From: Myxococcales bacterium
Lineage (GTDB): Bacteria > Myxococcota_A > Polyangia > Fen-1088
Direction of reading: 5' to 3'
Assembly (NCBI GenBank): GCA_003136095.1
Contig: PNBO01000414.1
Span: forward strand, 24,848-57,265
DNA: 32,418 nt
Part shown: in pieces, positions 24,614 through 32,418 of the stretch
How positions within the stretch are numbered: the stretch's first letter is position 1
Layout: each line of letters starts with the position of its first letter
Notes under the pieces: model-generated
The model's input: only the letters and a program-made list of their open reading frames with translations
Database searches by the model: none
What the model was told of the DNA's origin: nothing
Made by a program: the position numbers and the translations under genes

Positions 24614-27310
24614 CTAGGAGTAGCGGCCGAGCCAGCGGCGGCTGGGGGCGTCGAGCTGCTCGGGCGTGGGCACCAGGAAGCGCATGCCGAAGGAATCGGT
24701 GATGACGTGACGGCCATCGTCGAGACGGCGGATGTGGTCCTCTTGTTCGACAACAAAGGTGCGAGCGCCGCGGTCCGTGACCACGTGCCATTCCGACCAG
24801 GTTGCCTCATGGACGACACGCTCGATGCGCGTCACCCGCGGCAGAAATTCGCTTTGCGCCAGTGCCGAAAGCAGGGCCTGCCGGGAGTCCGCGGCGAGTA
24901 CGCCGAGATCCTCGATCGACGCGCGGTCCTGCCCGTGCTCGTCGGCCAGACACACGAAACCCTCGGGATGCGTGAGTGGAAAACAACGGCGCGGCACCAC
25001 CCGGAGACGCGCGCCGCCCGGGCGATCCCGAGCCCATAGGTTGCCGTCGCCGTCGTGCTCCAGGAACAGACGGTTGGCTTCGATCCGCGGGACCGACTGC
25101 CTCTCCGGCGGTTCGGCCGCCGCGTCGCCCGGCGCTGCGCTCTCGACCTCGGTCCGCGCCGTGGAGGCTTGCGCGTGATGCAGGCGGGCGTACTCGCCGT
25201 CGAGCGCGAGGAGTTGCGCGTGCGTGCCACGCTCGGCCAGACGGCCGTCCTTGATGACGAGCAGGAGGTCTGCCTTACGCAAGGTGCTCAGGCGGTGGGC
25301 GATGGCGATGGTGGTGCGGCCCGCGACGACGTTGTCGAGCGCGCGCTGGATCTCGCGCTCGGTGTGGGTGTCCACCGCCGAGGTCGCCTCGTCGAGCACG
25401 AGAATGCGCGGATCGACCAGGATGGCGCGGGCGATGGCGATGCGCTGGCGCTCGCCACCGGACAGCGACTGCCCGCGCTCGCCGACCAGCGAGTCGTAGC
25501 ACTCGGGCAGCTTGAGGATGAAGTCGTGCGCGTGCGCCGCTCGGGCCGCCTCGATGATCTGCGCGAAACTGGCGTTGGGCTGGCCGTAGCCGACGTTGTC
25601 GGCGATGGTGCCGAAGAAGAGAAACGGCTCCTGCAGCACGATACCGATGTGCTTGCGGTACTCCTCGACCGAGAGGCGACGGATGTCCTTGCCGTCCACG
25701 CGCACGGCGCCGGCCGAGACGTCGTAGAAGCGGCAGAGCAGGTTGGCCACCGTGCTCTTGCCCGAACCGGTGTGGCCCACGATGCCGATCATTTGCCCAG
25801 GTGCCACGGAGAAGCTGACGTCGTCGAGCACCAGCCGGCTGCCGTAGCGAAAGGACACGCGCTCGAACACGATTTCCCCGCGCACCTCGCCGAGGGGGAT
25901 GGGATCCTTGGGATCGAGGACGGTCGGGACGCGGTCGAGGATCTCGAACAACCGCTGCGCGCCCGCCGAGGCACGCTGGGTGGCGGTGAGCATGCGGCTC
26001 ATGCTCTCGACCCGCGTGTAGAAGCGGCTGATGTAGGCGATGAACGCGGTCAGCACGCCAACCGTGATCTGGTGATGCAAGACCTGGCGCGCGCCCACCG
26101 CCCACACCACCAGCAGCCCGACCTGGTTGAGCAGTACCACCAGCGGCCAGAAGAAAGTCCACAGCTTGTTGTTGCGGTTGTTGACCTCGACGATGCGCTG
26201 GTTGACCTGCGCGAAGCGCGTGATCTCGCGCCGCTCTTGCGAGAAGGCCTTGACCACCCGGATGCCGGGGATGGTGTCGGCCAGGATGTTGGTCATGGCC
26301 GACCACACGCGCCCGCCACGCAAGTAGCCGTGGCTCAACTTGCCGCGGATGCGGATGATGAGCCAGGCGATGGGGGGAAAGGAAATGATGGCCGCGGCCG
26401 CAAGCAGCGGATCGAGCGTGATCAGCACGACACAGGTGCTGAGGATCATCAGCACGTCGGTGATGAAGTCGACCAGCGTGTCCGAGAGGAACGAGCAGAG
26501 ATGGTCGGTGTCCGAGCTGATGCGCGCGATGAGATCGCCGGTGCGCTTGCCGCCGAAGTACTCCAGGCTCAGCTTCTGCAGGTGCGAAAAGGTCCGGTTG
26601 CGCAGATCCGCCGCCACCTTCTCGGTCACGAACGCCAGCAACGCACCTTGCGCCCAGGCGAGCAGCCAGGCCACGAGGGCGGCGCCGCCCAGGCCGCCGA
26701 GGTAGAGCAACACCTTGGGCAACGCGGCCTCGAGGGTCAGCTGCCCAGCTTGGCCCGGCACCAGCACGTCGTCGACGAGCGGCATGGTCAAGTAGGGAGG
26801 GACAAGACCGGCGGCCGTGCTCGCCAGGGCCAAGACCAGGCCAAACAGCACCGCGCCCAGGTGCGGGCGCGCGAAGCGCATGAGACGAAAGAGCGGGAAC
26901 TTCCCGCTAATCGGCAGCTCCGCGCTATCCTCCTCGTCGGCCAGCGTGACCGGCCGCGCGTGCTCTCTACCCTGCTGCGCCTCGAACGCGTCGGCGAACT
27001 GCGTGGCGTCCTTGACCGCGGCCAGGGTGTGGAAGAAGCGCGCCACGGTCCGCGCCCCATCGGTGATCCGGAGCTCGGCAAGCCCAGCATAGTCACGGCG
27101 GTCGAGCCGGAGCGCCGGCGAGAGCGCGACCGCTGTCCACGCGGCGCCGGCTGGCTGCCAGCACACCCGCCGCGACGTCAGCGCGACGGCGGAGGCGGCA
27201 TAGCGCAGCTTCTCGTCCAGGTCTGGCCGGAACACCGCGCGCAGATCTTCCCCCTCGGCCAGGGCGAGACCCGCGGGAGCGGCGAGCGATGGAAGGGCGG
27301 CGTCGGTCAT
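24614..27310 (-). CDS. PH-like domain / ABC exporter / DUF1854 fusion protein
   Basis: The protein has 898 residues. Layout: a soluble N-domain (about 1-110; DEKLRYAASAVALTSRRV resembles a bacterial PH-like fold), an ABC exporter membrane domain (about 140-440) and an ATPase domain with Walker A GHTGSGKST (512-520), Q-loop Q560, signature LSGGERQ (616-622), Walker B ILVLDEAT (636-643) and switch His672. A linker is followed by a C-terminal DUF1854 domain (about 745-895; RVVPRRCFPLTHPEGF, EFLPRVTRIERVVHEATWSE, DDGRHVITDSFGMRFLV). DUF1854 proteins and their ABC partners are known as cyanophycin-metabolism-associated in other bacteria, where they are usually encoded near cyanophycin synthetase. 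None is in this window. All catalytic ATPase motifs are intact, so an active homodimeric exporter is expected. The substrate is unknown. Confidence 0.9.
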   Translation of the reverse strand: MTDAALPSLAAPAGLALAEGEDLRAVFRPDLDEKLRYAASAVALTSRRVCWQPAGAAWTAVALSPALRLDRRDYAGLAELRITDGARTVARFFHTLAAVKDATQFADAFEAQQGREHARPVTLADEEDSAELPISGKFPLFRLMRFARPHLGAVLFGLVLALASTAAGLVPPYLTMPLVDDVLVPGQAGQLTLEAALPKVLLYLGGLGGAALVAWLLAWAQGALLAFVTEKVAADLRNRTFSHLQKLSLEYFGGKRTGDLIARISSDTDHLCSFLSDTLVDFITDVLMILSTCVVLITLDPLLAAAAIISFPPIAWLIIRIRGKLSHGYLRGGRVWSAMTNILADTIPGIRVVKAFSQERREITRFAQVNQRIVEVNNRNNKLWTFFWPLVVLLNQVGLLVVWAVGARQVLHHQITVGVLTAFIAYISRFYTRVESMSRMLTATQRASAGAQRLFEILDRVPTVLDPKDPIPLGEVRGEIVFERVSFRYGSRLVLDDVSFSVAPGQMIGIVGHTGSGKSTVANLLCRFYDVSAGAVRVDGKDIRRLSVEEYRKHIGIVLQEPFLFFGTIADNVGYGQPNASFAQIIEAARAAHAHDFILKLPECYDSLVGERGQSLSGGERQRIAIARAILVDPRILVLDEATSAVDTHTEREIQRALDNVVAGRTTIAIAHRLSTLRKADLLLVIKDGRLAERGTHAQLLALDGEYARLHHAQASTARTEVESAAPGDAAAEPPERQSVPRIEANRLFLEHDGDGNLWARDRPGGARLRVVPRRCFPLTHPEGFVCLADEHGQDRASIEDLGVLAADSRQALLSALAQSEFLPRVTRIERVVHEATWSEWHVVTDRGARTFVVEQEDHIRRLDDGRHVITDSFGMRFLVPTPEQLDAPSRRWLGRYS

Positions 27311-27365
27311 GGATGGGGTCAGGTGCGCACCAGTCTATCAGGATCGGGTCATCCGCGACGCCCAC

Positions 27366-27378
27366 GGGTTCGTAACCC
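27366..27378. terminator. Small hairpin at the end of fhs
   Basis: GGGTT (27366-27370), loop CGT, AACCC (27374-27378), overlapping the first base of the fhs stop codon (read on the minus strand). It is only 5 bp and has no T-run. It may help end the fhs transcript before the ABC gene, which starts 68 bases further on. Confidence 0.25.
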
Positions 27379-29054
27379 TAGAACAACCCCTTCGCCTGCC
27401 CATCTTCGTCGACGTCTATCGACAACGCGGCCGGCACCTTGGGCAAACCGGGCATGGTCAGGATGTTGCCGGCGATGGCGACCAGGAAGCCGGCGCCGGC
27501 GGACAGGCGCACCTCGCGCACGGTGACCTCGAAGCCCTCGGGCCGGCCGAGGCGGAGGGGATCGTCGGAGAGCGAGTTTTGCGTCTTGGCGATGCACACC
27601 GGCAGACTGGCAAGGCCCATGCGGCGAGCCCGTTCGAGATCGGCGCGCGCCTTGCCGTCGAAGGCTACCCCGCGCGCGCCATAGAGGCGCCGGGCGATCG
27701 TGGCGATCTTGTCTTCCGGAGCCATCTCCAAGGGATAGAGAAAATGCGGCTTGGTCGGGCCGTGCTCGACGATCTCCACCACCGCCCGGGCCAAATCTTC
27801 CGCACCCTCGCCGCCGTGGGCGAAGGCATCCGACCGCGCCACGCGCACGCCGCAGCCCGCGCAAAAGCTCTCGACCACCGCGATCTCCTCGGGCACGTCG
27901 TTCTGAAACAGGTTGATGGCGACCACCGGCTGAAAACCAAAGGTCTGCATGTTCTCGATGTGTTTTTCGAGATTCGGCAGGCCGCGCTCGACCGCGGCGG
28001 GATTCGGCTGGTTCGCGTCCTTGAAGGCGACGCCGCCATGGAGTTTCAACGCCCGGCAGGTCGCGACGATGACCACGGCGCGTGGCCACAGGCCGGCCAC
28101 GCGGCACTTGATGTCGAGGAACTTCTCGGCGCCGAGGTCCGACCCGAAGCCGGCCTCGGTGATCACGTAGTCCGCGTAGCCGAGCGCCAGGCGGGTGGCG
28201 AGGATGCTGTTGCAGCCATGCGCGATATTGGCGAAGGGACCGCCGTGCACCAGCGCCGGCCCGCCCTCCACGGTCTGCACCAGGTTGGGCTTGCAGGCCT
28301 CGCGCAGCAGCACCGTCATGGCCCCGGCCGCGCCCACGTCGCGCGCAAAGACCGGCGCGTCGTCGTGGGTGTAGCCGACAACCACGCGGCCCACGCGCTC
28401 TTTCAGGTCGGCCACGTCGTGGGCCAGACAGAGGATTGCCATGATCTCGGAGGCGGCCACGATGTCGAAGCCGTCCTCGCGGGGCACGCCGCTGGTGGTG
28501 CCGCCCAGACCAACCACCACCTTGCGCAGCGACCGGTCGCTCATGTCGACCGTGCGGCGCCACACCACGCGCCGCGGATCGAGGCCGCGGCCGTTGCCAA
28601 AGTAGATCTCGTTGTCGACCAGCGCGGCGAGCAGGTTGTGCGCCGCCGACACCGCGTAGAGATCGCCGTTGAAGAAGAGGTTGATCTCCTCCATGGGCAA
28701 GACCTGCGAGCGGCCGCCGCCGCAGCCGCCGCCCTTGACGCCGAACACCGGGCCGAGCGACGGCTCGCGTAGCGCCACCAGCGCCTGCTTGCCCAGACGG
28801 CGCAAAGCCTGGCCGATGCCCACCGTCGTCGTGGTCTTGCCCTCGCCCGCCGCGGTCGGGGTCATCGCGGTGACCAGCACGAGGTTGCCCTTGCGCGTGC
28901 CGCTCGCCAGCGCATCGAGCTCGACCTTGGCCTTGTGGCGGCCGAAGAGCTCGACGTGCTTCTCGTCGAGGCCCATCTCGGCCGCCACGTCGGCAATCGG
29001 GCGCAACGCCACCGAGCGCGCGACTTCGAGATTCGATAGGGGCTTGCGGTTCAT
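27378..29054 (-). CDS. fhs: Formate-tetrahydrofolate ligase
   Basis: A 558-residue enzyme, the usual family length. It joins formate and tetrahydrofolate using ATP to give 10-formyl-THF, feeding purine and methionyl-tRNA formylation or one-carbon metabolism. The sequence has the ATP loop TPTAAGEGKTTT (about 65-76), ALREPSLGPVFGVKGGGCG, EINLFFNGDLYAVSAAHNLL, FANIAHGCNSILAT and the C-terminal AGAGFLVAIAGNILTMPGLP, all characteristic of FTHFS. AGGAG lies 5 bases before the ATG on the minus strand. It is upstream of the ABC-DUF1854 gene in the same direction with a 67-base gap, so they may share a transcript. No folD or other one-carbon gene is next to it in the window. Confidence 0.97.
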   Translation of the reverse strand: MNRKPLSNLEVARSVALRPIADVAAEMGLDEKHVELFGRHKAKVELDALASGTRKGNLVLVTAMTPTAAGEGKTTTTVGIGQALRRLGKQALVALREPSLGPVFGVKGGGCGGGRSQVLPMEEINLFFNGDLYAVSAAHNLLAALVDNEIYFGNGRGLDPRRVVWRRTVDMSDRSLRKVVVGLGGTTSGVPREDGFDIVAASEIMAILCLAHDVADLKERVGRVVVGYTHDDAPVFARDVGAAGAMTVLLREACKPNLVQTVEGGPALVHGGPFANIAHGCNSILATRLALGYADYVITEAGFGSDLGAEKFLDIKCRVAGLWPRAVVIVATCRALKLHGGVAFKDANQPNPAAVERGLPNLEKHIENMQTFGFQPVVAINLFQNDVPEEIAVVESFCAGCGVRVARSDAFAHGGEGAEDLARAVVEIVEHGPTKPHFLYPLEMAPEDKIATIARRLYGARGVAFDGKARADLERARRMGLASLPVCIAKTQNSLSDDPLRLGRPEGFEVTVREVRLSAGAGFLVAIAGNILTMPGLPKVPAALSIDVDEDGQAKGLF

Positions 29055-29134
29055 GGGGGCTCCTCATGGATGGCGATGCGCGCCAGCTTTGGGAATGAAA
29101 ACCATGTTCCACAGGAAACAGGAGGTGCGGTGAT

Positions 29135-29875
29135 CTAGGATAAGTCCTCGAAGAATTTCCGGTGCAGGCGGAAGCTGTCCGTGTCCCGGTACGCGATCTC
29201 GGCCACCGGGCAGGCGTCGAAGCTGAGAATCCGACTGCCCGGCAGCGACATCAAGATGGGCGAATGCGAGGCCACCACGAACTGTGCGTCCCCGCGCGCG
29301 CTGGCCTCGGCAAGAATGCGCAGCAACTCCAGTTGCCGGCGGGGCGAAAGGGCGCTCTCGGGCTCGTCGAGAAGATAGAGACCGGGCACGCGAAAACGGC
29401 TGTCGAAGAACGCCATGTTGCATTGGCCGTGCGATTTCTCGGTCAAGGGCGAGCCGCCGAGATAGGCGAGCAGGCCCGGATCGCTGGCGGCCCAGGCATC
29501 GAAGAGCTCGGCGAAGTTGCGGAAGATCTCCGCGGCGAAGAACGAGCCCGGCACGGTGCCGTTTCGCCAACGAACGTCGAGGCATTCGCCCAAACGCTCG
29601 GCGAAAGGGTTCGGCCTGGCGCGCGTGCGCGCGGAGTTCTCCCAGATGTGGATGCCGCAGCGATGGGCGAGGGCGCGTAGGAGTGTCGACTTTCCCGAGC
29701 CGTTTTCGCCCGCGAAGAAGGTCACCTCGGTGTCGAGAGTCAGCGTCGCGGTTCCCTGCACCACGCGCAGGTTGAAGGGGTATGCCTCACGCGTAGGGAA
29801 GCGCGCGTGGTCGATGCTCAGCTCCAGAAGATGCACGGCCAGGCGAGCATCGCCCGCGCGCGGGCGCCTGTCCAT
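29135..29875 (-). CDS. AAA-family ATPase of the COG3910 type
   Basis: A 246-residue predicted soluble ATPase related to the ABC ATPase/SMC fold. It has Walker A GENGSGKST (about 56-64), a LSGGQ-like SHGQCN in the middle, Walker B GLYLLDEPESALSPRRQ and a switch His in VVASHSP. The layout matches small stand-alone AAA ATPases of unknown role; they lack a membrane part, and none is encoded here. The start at 29875 (MDRRPRAG) is preferred. An upstream start at 29914 would overlap the divergent dehydrogenase gene at 29909. It ends about 80 bases upstream of fhs on the same strand, so it may lead that transcript. Confidence 0.75.
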   Translation of the reverse strand: MDRRPRAGDARLAVHLLELSIDHARFPTREAYPFNLRVVQGTATLTLDTEVTFFAGENGSGKSTLLRALAHRCGIHIWENSARTRARPNPFAERLGECLDVRWRNGTVPGSFFAAEIFRNFAELFDAWAASDPGLLAYLGGSPLTEKSHGQCNMAFFDSRFRVPGLYLLDEPESALSPRRQLELLRILAEASARGDAQFVVASHSPILMSLPGSRILSFDACPVAEIAYRDTDSFRLHRKFFEDLS

Positions 29876-29896
29876 CGCCAAGACGCCAGGTTCGCG

Positions 29897-29902
29897 TAGA
29901 CT
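29897..29902 (+). promoter_or_regulatory. TANNNT -10 element placed for a leaderless transcript
   Basis: TAGACT ends 6 bases before the ATG at 29909, with no Shine-Dalgarno sequence. In organisms with leaderless genes this exact placement puts the transcription start on the start codon. No -35 of quality is visible. Confidence 0.4.
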
Positions 29903-29908
29903 TGGGGC

Positions 29909-30736
29909 ATGCAATCCATCGGAGTCCTGGGACTCGGCATCATTGGAACGCCTTGGGCCGCTCGCTACCTCAAGGCCGGCAAACTGGCCGGCGTATGGAA
30001 TCGCACCCCCAAGCCGGACGCGCGCCAGTGGAAAGACTCACCCCGCGAGGTGACCGCGGCCGCCGACGTGACCCACATCGTTGTCGCGGATCCCCCGGCG
30101 GTGTCGGCGGTGCTCGACGCCATCGTGCCGGCGCTCGGCCCGGGCAAGGCGGTCGTCCAGTCGAGCACCATCGATCCGGCGAGCGCGGCGACCTTCGCGG
30201 CGCGCGTGCGCGCGACCGGCGCGGCCTATGTGGAATCGCCATTCACGGGCAGCAAGCCCGCCGCCGAATCCGGCACGGTCGTCTTCTTCATGGGCGGCGA
30301 CGCGACGGCGCTGGACGCCGTCGAGCCGCTCCTGGCGCTGGTTTCGGAAACGCGGTTTCGCCTGCCCAGCGTCGGTCAGGCGGCGGCGCTGAAGCTCGCC
30401 ATGAACCTCAACATCGCCGGGCAGATGCAGGCGCTCTCGGAAAGCCTCACCTTCGCGCGAGAAGCCGGCATTGACGACGACTTCTTCTTCCAGGTGCTGG
30501 CCAAGAACGTGGCCTACTCGGGGCTGGCGCGCCTCAAGGAGGCCAAATTGAAGACGCGGGATTTCGCCGCGCAGTTTTCCGTCAAGCACATGCACAAGGA
30601 CATGCGCCTGGCCCAGGCCGCCAGCCGCCAGGACCTGCCGCTGCTCGAGACCGTGCGCGGTTGCCTGGCGCGCGCCGAGGGACAGGGCATGGGTGATGAC
30701 GACTTCGCGTCGCTCATCCGCTTGCTCGTCGAGTAG
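29909..30736 (+). CDS. NAD(P)-dependent beta-hydroxyacid dehydrogenase family protein
   Basis: A 275-residue protein of the 3-hydroxyisobutyrate / 6-phosphogluconate dehydrogenase superfamily. The N-terminal Rossmann loop is GVLGLGIIGTPWAARYL, and ESPFTGSKPAAESGT holds the substrate-binding region. The catalytic Lys162 and Asn166 lie in VGQAAALKLAMNLN. The variant 'TGSKPAAESGTVVFFMGGD' is closer to the glyoxylate / succinic semialdehyde reductase (GLYR) branch than to classical 3-hydroxyisobutyrate dehydrogenase. The reaction is therefore probably reduction of a small aldehyde acid using NADPH, but this needs assay. It is slightly short (usual length about 290) with an intact C-terminal helical domain. 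It starts 33 bases from the divergent ATPase gene. Confidence 0.85.
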   Translation: MQSIGVLGLGIIGTPWAARYLKAGKLAGVWNRTPKPDARQWKDSPREVTAAADVTHIVVADPPAVSAVLDAIVPALGPGKAVVQSSTIDPASAATFAARVRATGAAYVESPFTGSKPAAESGTVVFFMGGDATALDAVEPLLALVSETRFRLPSVGQAAALKLAMNLNIAGQMQALSESLTFAREAGIDDDFFFQVLAKNVAYSGLARLKEAKLKTRDFAAQFSVKHMHKDMRLAQAASRQDLPLLETVRGCLARAEGQGMGDDDFASLIRLLVE

Positions 30737-30776
30737 CCGGCCGCCGATTGCCAAGTGCGCGGGGCGAGGCTTGAAA

Positions 30777-32390
30777 TCAGGGACAGATCTTGGCGCCGCC
30801 GGCGGCGCGATAGGCGGTCGTCTTGGCGACGAAGTTGCCACCGTCGGTTTCGGGCGTGGTCATGCCAGTCGCACCCGCGCCGAAGAAGAGGCCCACGACG
30901 TGCGCGGCCACGACCTCGTCCATGTGGGCGAAGAAGTAATCCAGCCGGTTGTCCTGCCAGTGATCGGTGGTGTTGGTCTGGCTCATGTTGCCAACCGGGA
31001 TCTGCCAGAGGAAAATCGGCAGGCTGATTGCCTCGGCCAGGGCCTTGGTCCAGGTGAACGCTTGATGGAAATTGGGCAAGGTCGCGTTGGTGGCGTCCCA
31101 CCAGGTGTTGCGGCCGGTGGACTGGTAGTAACCGGCGTCGCGATCCGAAGGATCGGACACGATGAAGTCGCCGTCCTGGGCGCCGAGCGCGGTCAGGAAG
31201 GTGGCCATCTTCTTCGCCTCGCCGACCACGTCCAGCTTGGCGTCACTGTTGCCGAACACGTCCATGTTGGTGCCCCACGCCGAGGCATGCACCCCGACCT
31301 TGGCATTGGGCGCGTAGACGCGCACCATGTGGATCATGCACTTGGCGACGCCGGTCGCGCTGTTCTCGTAGCCAGCGCAGTCGGTCGCGTTCGCGGTCGT
31401 GACCTTGGCGGGTACCGCGTGCGGATCGGAATTCAACTGTTCGACATAGCCCCAGAAGTCCGGCTCGATGTGCAAGAGCGCCGCGTGCGTGCCGATCTTC
31501 TGCAGGACGAAGCGCCAGTCGGCCAGATAGCGCGTGAGGAAGGCCGCGTCGTTGAGCGCCGCGACCTGGGTCTTGCCCTCGCCGAGGCCCGAGGTCTGCA
31601 GCTCCTCGTAGTAGGTGAACATCGGAATCTGCTTGGGCGAGCCCTTCTCGTTGACGTTGACGAAGCTGATGACGTACTGACCCGGCGCCGCCTGGACGTC
31701 CTGCCAGCAACCCCACCACCCACACGACCCGCTCGCGCACGTTGACCCACCCGCCGTGCATCCCGTGGTGCATGAGCCACAAGGCGCGCTGCCGTCGAAG
31801 AGTCCGCCAGAAAGATACAGGTACCGGCCGTCGAAGGGCGCCTTGGCCGCGGTTGCGTCCGCCATCGTGCCACCGACGAGCACGGTGTCCTTGCCGAGAG
31901 ACGCGAGCAGTGCCTGGCCGATGCACGCGCTCGAGCTGCCGCCGTCCACGGCGACACTTCCGCCTGTGGCCGTCGCGCCGCCGGTGCCGCGTGTGCCGCC
32001 CGCGCCGACCACGCCGCCGGTGCCAGTCGCACCACCCGTGACCGTCTTGCCACCCGAGCCCACCGCACCGCCCACGCCGGTGGTTCCACCCGTGACCGTC
32101 TTGCCACCCGAGCCCACCGCGCCGCCCACGCCGGTGGTTCCACCGGCGCTCGTCTTGCCGCCGGCTCCCGGAGCGCCTCCCGCGCCCATTGCGCCACCGC
32201 TCCCCACCTCGCCCCCCGAGCCCACCCCGCCGCCCGAACCCACCCCGCCGCCCTGTCCGCCCGTGCTCGTGTCATCCGGCGGAGCGGCGTCCTGGTCCTT
32301 GCCACTCGACGAAGCACAGCCACCGCCGATCGGGACGAGCACTGCGAGCAGCGCGAATCGAGCGAAGTATCGGGCTCGGTGATTTGTCAT
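30777..32390 (-). CDS. Lipoprotein with a long Gly-rich repeat linker and an unknown extracellular domain
   Basis: A 537-residue protein. A lipoprotein signal (MTNHRARYFARFALLAVLVP, then a Gly-Gly-Gly-Cys) is followed by a flexible linker of over 100 residues built from Gly with Thr, Ser, Val and Ala. Next is a Cys-rich patch (CGSCTTGCTAGGSTC) and a domain of about 330 residues with DWRFVLQKIG, ALLHIEPDFWGYVEQL and IFLWQIPVGNM. The last region has the alternating strand-helix character of a TIM-barrel, and the 'IEPDFWG' acidic pair recalls glycoside-hydrolase catalytic carboxylates, but no family is recognised. It is probably surface-exposed, as such linkers are common in Polyangia lipoproteins. 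TAGAAT is 6 bases before the ATG. It ends 40 bases from the convergent dehydrogenase. Confidence 0.75.
   Translation of the reverse strand: MTNHRARYFARFALLAVLVPIGGGCASSSGKDQDAAPPDDTSTGGQGGGVGSGGGVGSGGEVGSGGAMGAGGAPGAGGKTSAGGTTGVGGAVGSGGKTVTGGTTGVGGAVGSGGKTVTGGATGTGGVVGAGGTRGTGGATATGGSVAVDGGSSSACIGQALLASLGKDTVLVGGTMADATAAKAPFDGRYLYLSGGLFDGSAPCGSCTTGCTAGGSTCASGSCGWWGCWQDVQAAPGQYVISFVNVNEKGSPKQIPMFTYYEELQTSGLGEGKTQVAALNDAAFLTRYLADWRFVLQKIGTHAALLHIEPDFWGYVEQLNSDPHAVPAKVTTANATDCAGYENSATGVAKCMIHMVRVYAPNAKVGVHASAWGTNMDVFGNSDAKLDVVGEAKKMATFLTALGAQDGDFIVSDPSDRDAGYYQSTGRNTWWDATNATLPNFHQAFTWTKALAEAISLPIFLWQIPVGNMSQTNTTDHWQDNRLDYFFAHMDEVVAAHVVGLFFGAGATGMTTPETDGGNFVAKTTAYRAAGGAKICP
32038..32145. repeat. 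54-bp tandem repeat, two units, in a lipoprotein linker
   Basis: Two nearly identical 54-base units (32038-32091 and 32092-32145) differ at only about two positions. In the protein each is an 18-residue Gly/Thr/Val/Ser block (units of GGTTGVGGAVGSGGKTVT). A degraded third copy follows. The near-identity at the DNA level, with degenerate Gly and Thr codons, points to recent slippage or unequal crossover. Confidence 0.85.
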
Positions 32391-32396
32391 GTACCT

Positions 32397-32402
32397 ATTC
32401 TA
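32397..32402 (-). promoter_or_regulatory. TAGAAT -10 element for a leaderless lipoprotein transcript
   Basis: On the minus strand TAGAAT (5 of 6 to TATAAT) ends 6 bases before the ATG at 32390. There is no Shine-Dalgarno sequence. The -35 region falls at the window edge and cannot be checked. Confidence 0.4.
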
Positions 32403-32418
32403 CTGCTTGCCGCATTCG

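Noticed and set aside
22817-25039. Long plus-strand frame across the aminotransferase and cysM genes
   Set aside because: The other frame encodes well-known enzymes with catalytic residues. This one is Arg/Pro-rich and crosses the gene boundary without any domain.
24614-27310. Cyanophycin gene cluster
   Set aside because: Only the DUF1854-ABC protein is present; no cyanophycin synthetase or cyanophycinase is in the window.
25055-27526. Long plus-strand open frame opposite the ABC transporter
   Set aside because: It runs antisense through a protein with intact ABC motifs, and its translation is rich in Arg, Asp, His and Val without any motif. This is a typical shadow of GC-rich codon bias.
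1-32418. tRNA, rRNA, CRISPR, insertion sequence or prophage
   Set aside because: No cloverleaf, spaced repeat array, transposase or phage gene was seen in either strand.

Overview
The window looks like chromosomal DNA of a high-GC Myxococcota (Polyangia-like) bacterium. The signs are strong G/C third-position bias on both strands, exported lipoproteins with long Gly-Ser/Thr linkers (GG-T-GG style), a TonB-dependent receptor operon of the myxobacterial kind, and a small non-ribosomal peptide synthetase (NRPS) locus. The assignment rests on style, not on a marker gene. No rRNA, tRNA, CRISPR array, insertion sequence or phage gene was seen, and no gene-free stretch exceeds 300 bases.

Layout. 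1-3.2 kb: the C-terminal end of a DEAD-box RNA helicase, a two-gene unit of unknown function (a small ORF plus a 331-residue protein that ends somewhat like a FIST domain), a ferritin-like protein and a small exported protein. 3.2-12.1 kb: a compact NRPS locus. A 1952-residue synthetase (A-T-C-A-T-TE) overlaps an upstream acyl-CoA dehydrogenase gene, and a full-length glutamine-hydrolysing asparagine synthetase is transcribed divergently. The ten-residue specificity code read from the first A domain is one used for L-Asn, so the divergent gene would make the building block. The likely product is a dipeptide starting with Asn, probably altered by the dehydrogenase.

12.2-19.9 kb: an exported protein, a run of tandem hairpins, then a tightly packed operon exbB-exbD-tonB-lipoprotein-TonB-dependent receptor-outer-membrane barrel. 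The receptor itself carries an N-terminal TonB-C-like domain, a carboxypeptidase-regulatory-like domain and a TonB box. 20.0-21.1 kb: a CDP-alcohol phosphatidyltransferase with a perfect catalytic motif and a degenerate N-terminal nucleotidyltransferase-like domain. 21.1-24.6 kb: a lipoprotein, then an alanine-type aminotransferase and a CysM-like cysteine synthase in one direction. 24.6-29.9 kb (minus strand): an 898-residue fusion of PH-like domain, ABC exporter and DUF1854 (a domain linked elsewhere to cyanophycin metabolism), formate-tetrahydrofolate ligase and a small AAA ATPase. 29.9-32.4 kb: a beta-hydroxyacid dehydrogenase and a Gly-rich-linker lipoprotein.

The most coherent and least familiar system is the ACAD-NRPS-AsnB locus. 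Next are the receptor that carries its own TonB-like domain and the single-chain ABC-DUF1854 transporter with no cyanophycin genes in view.
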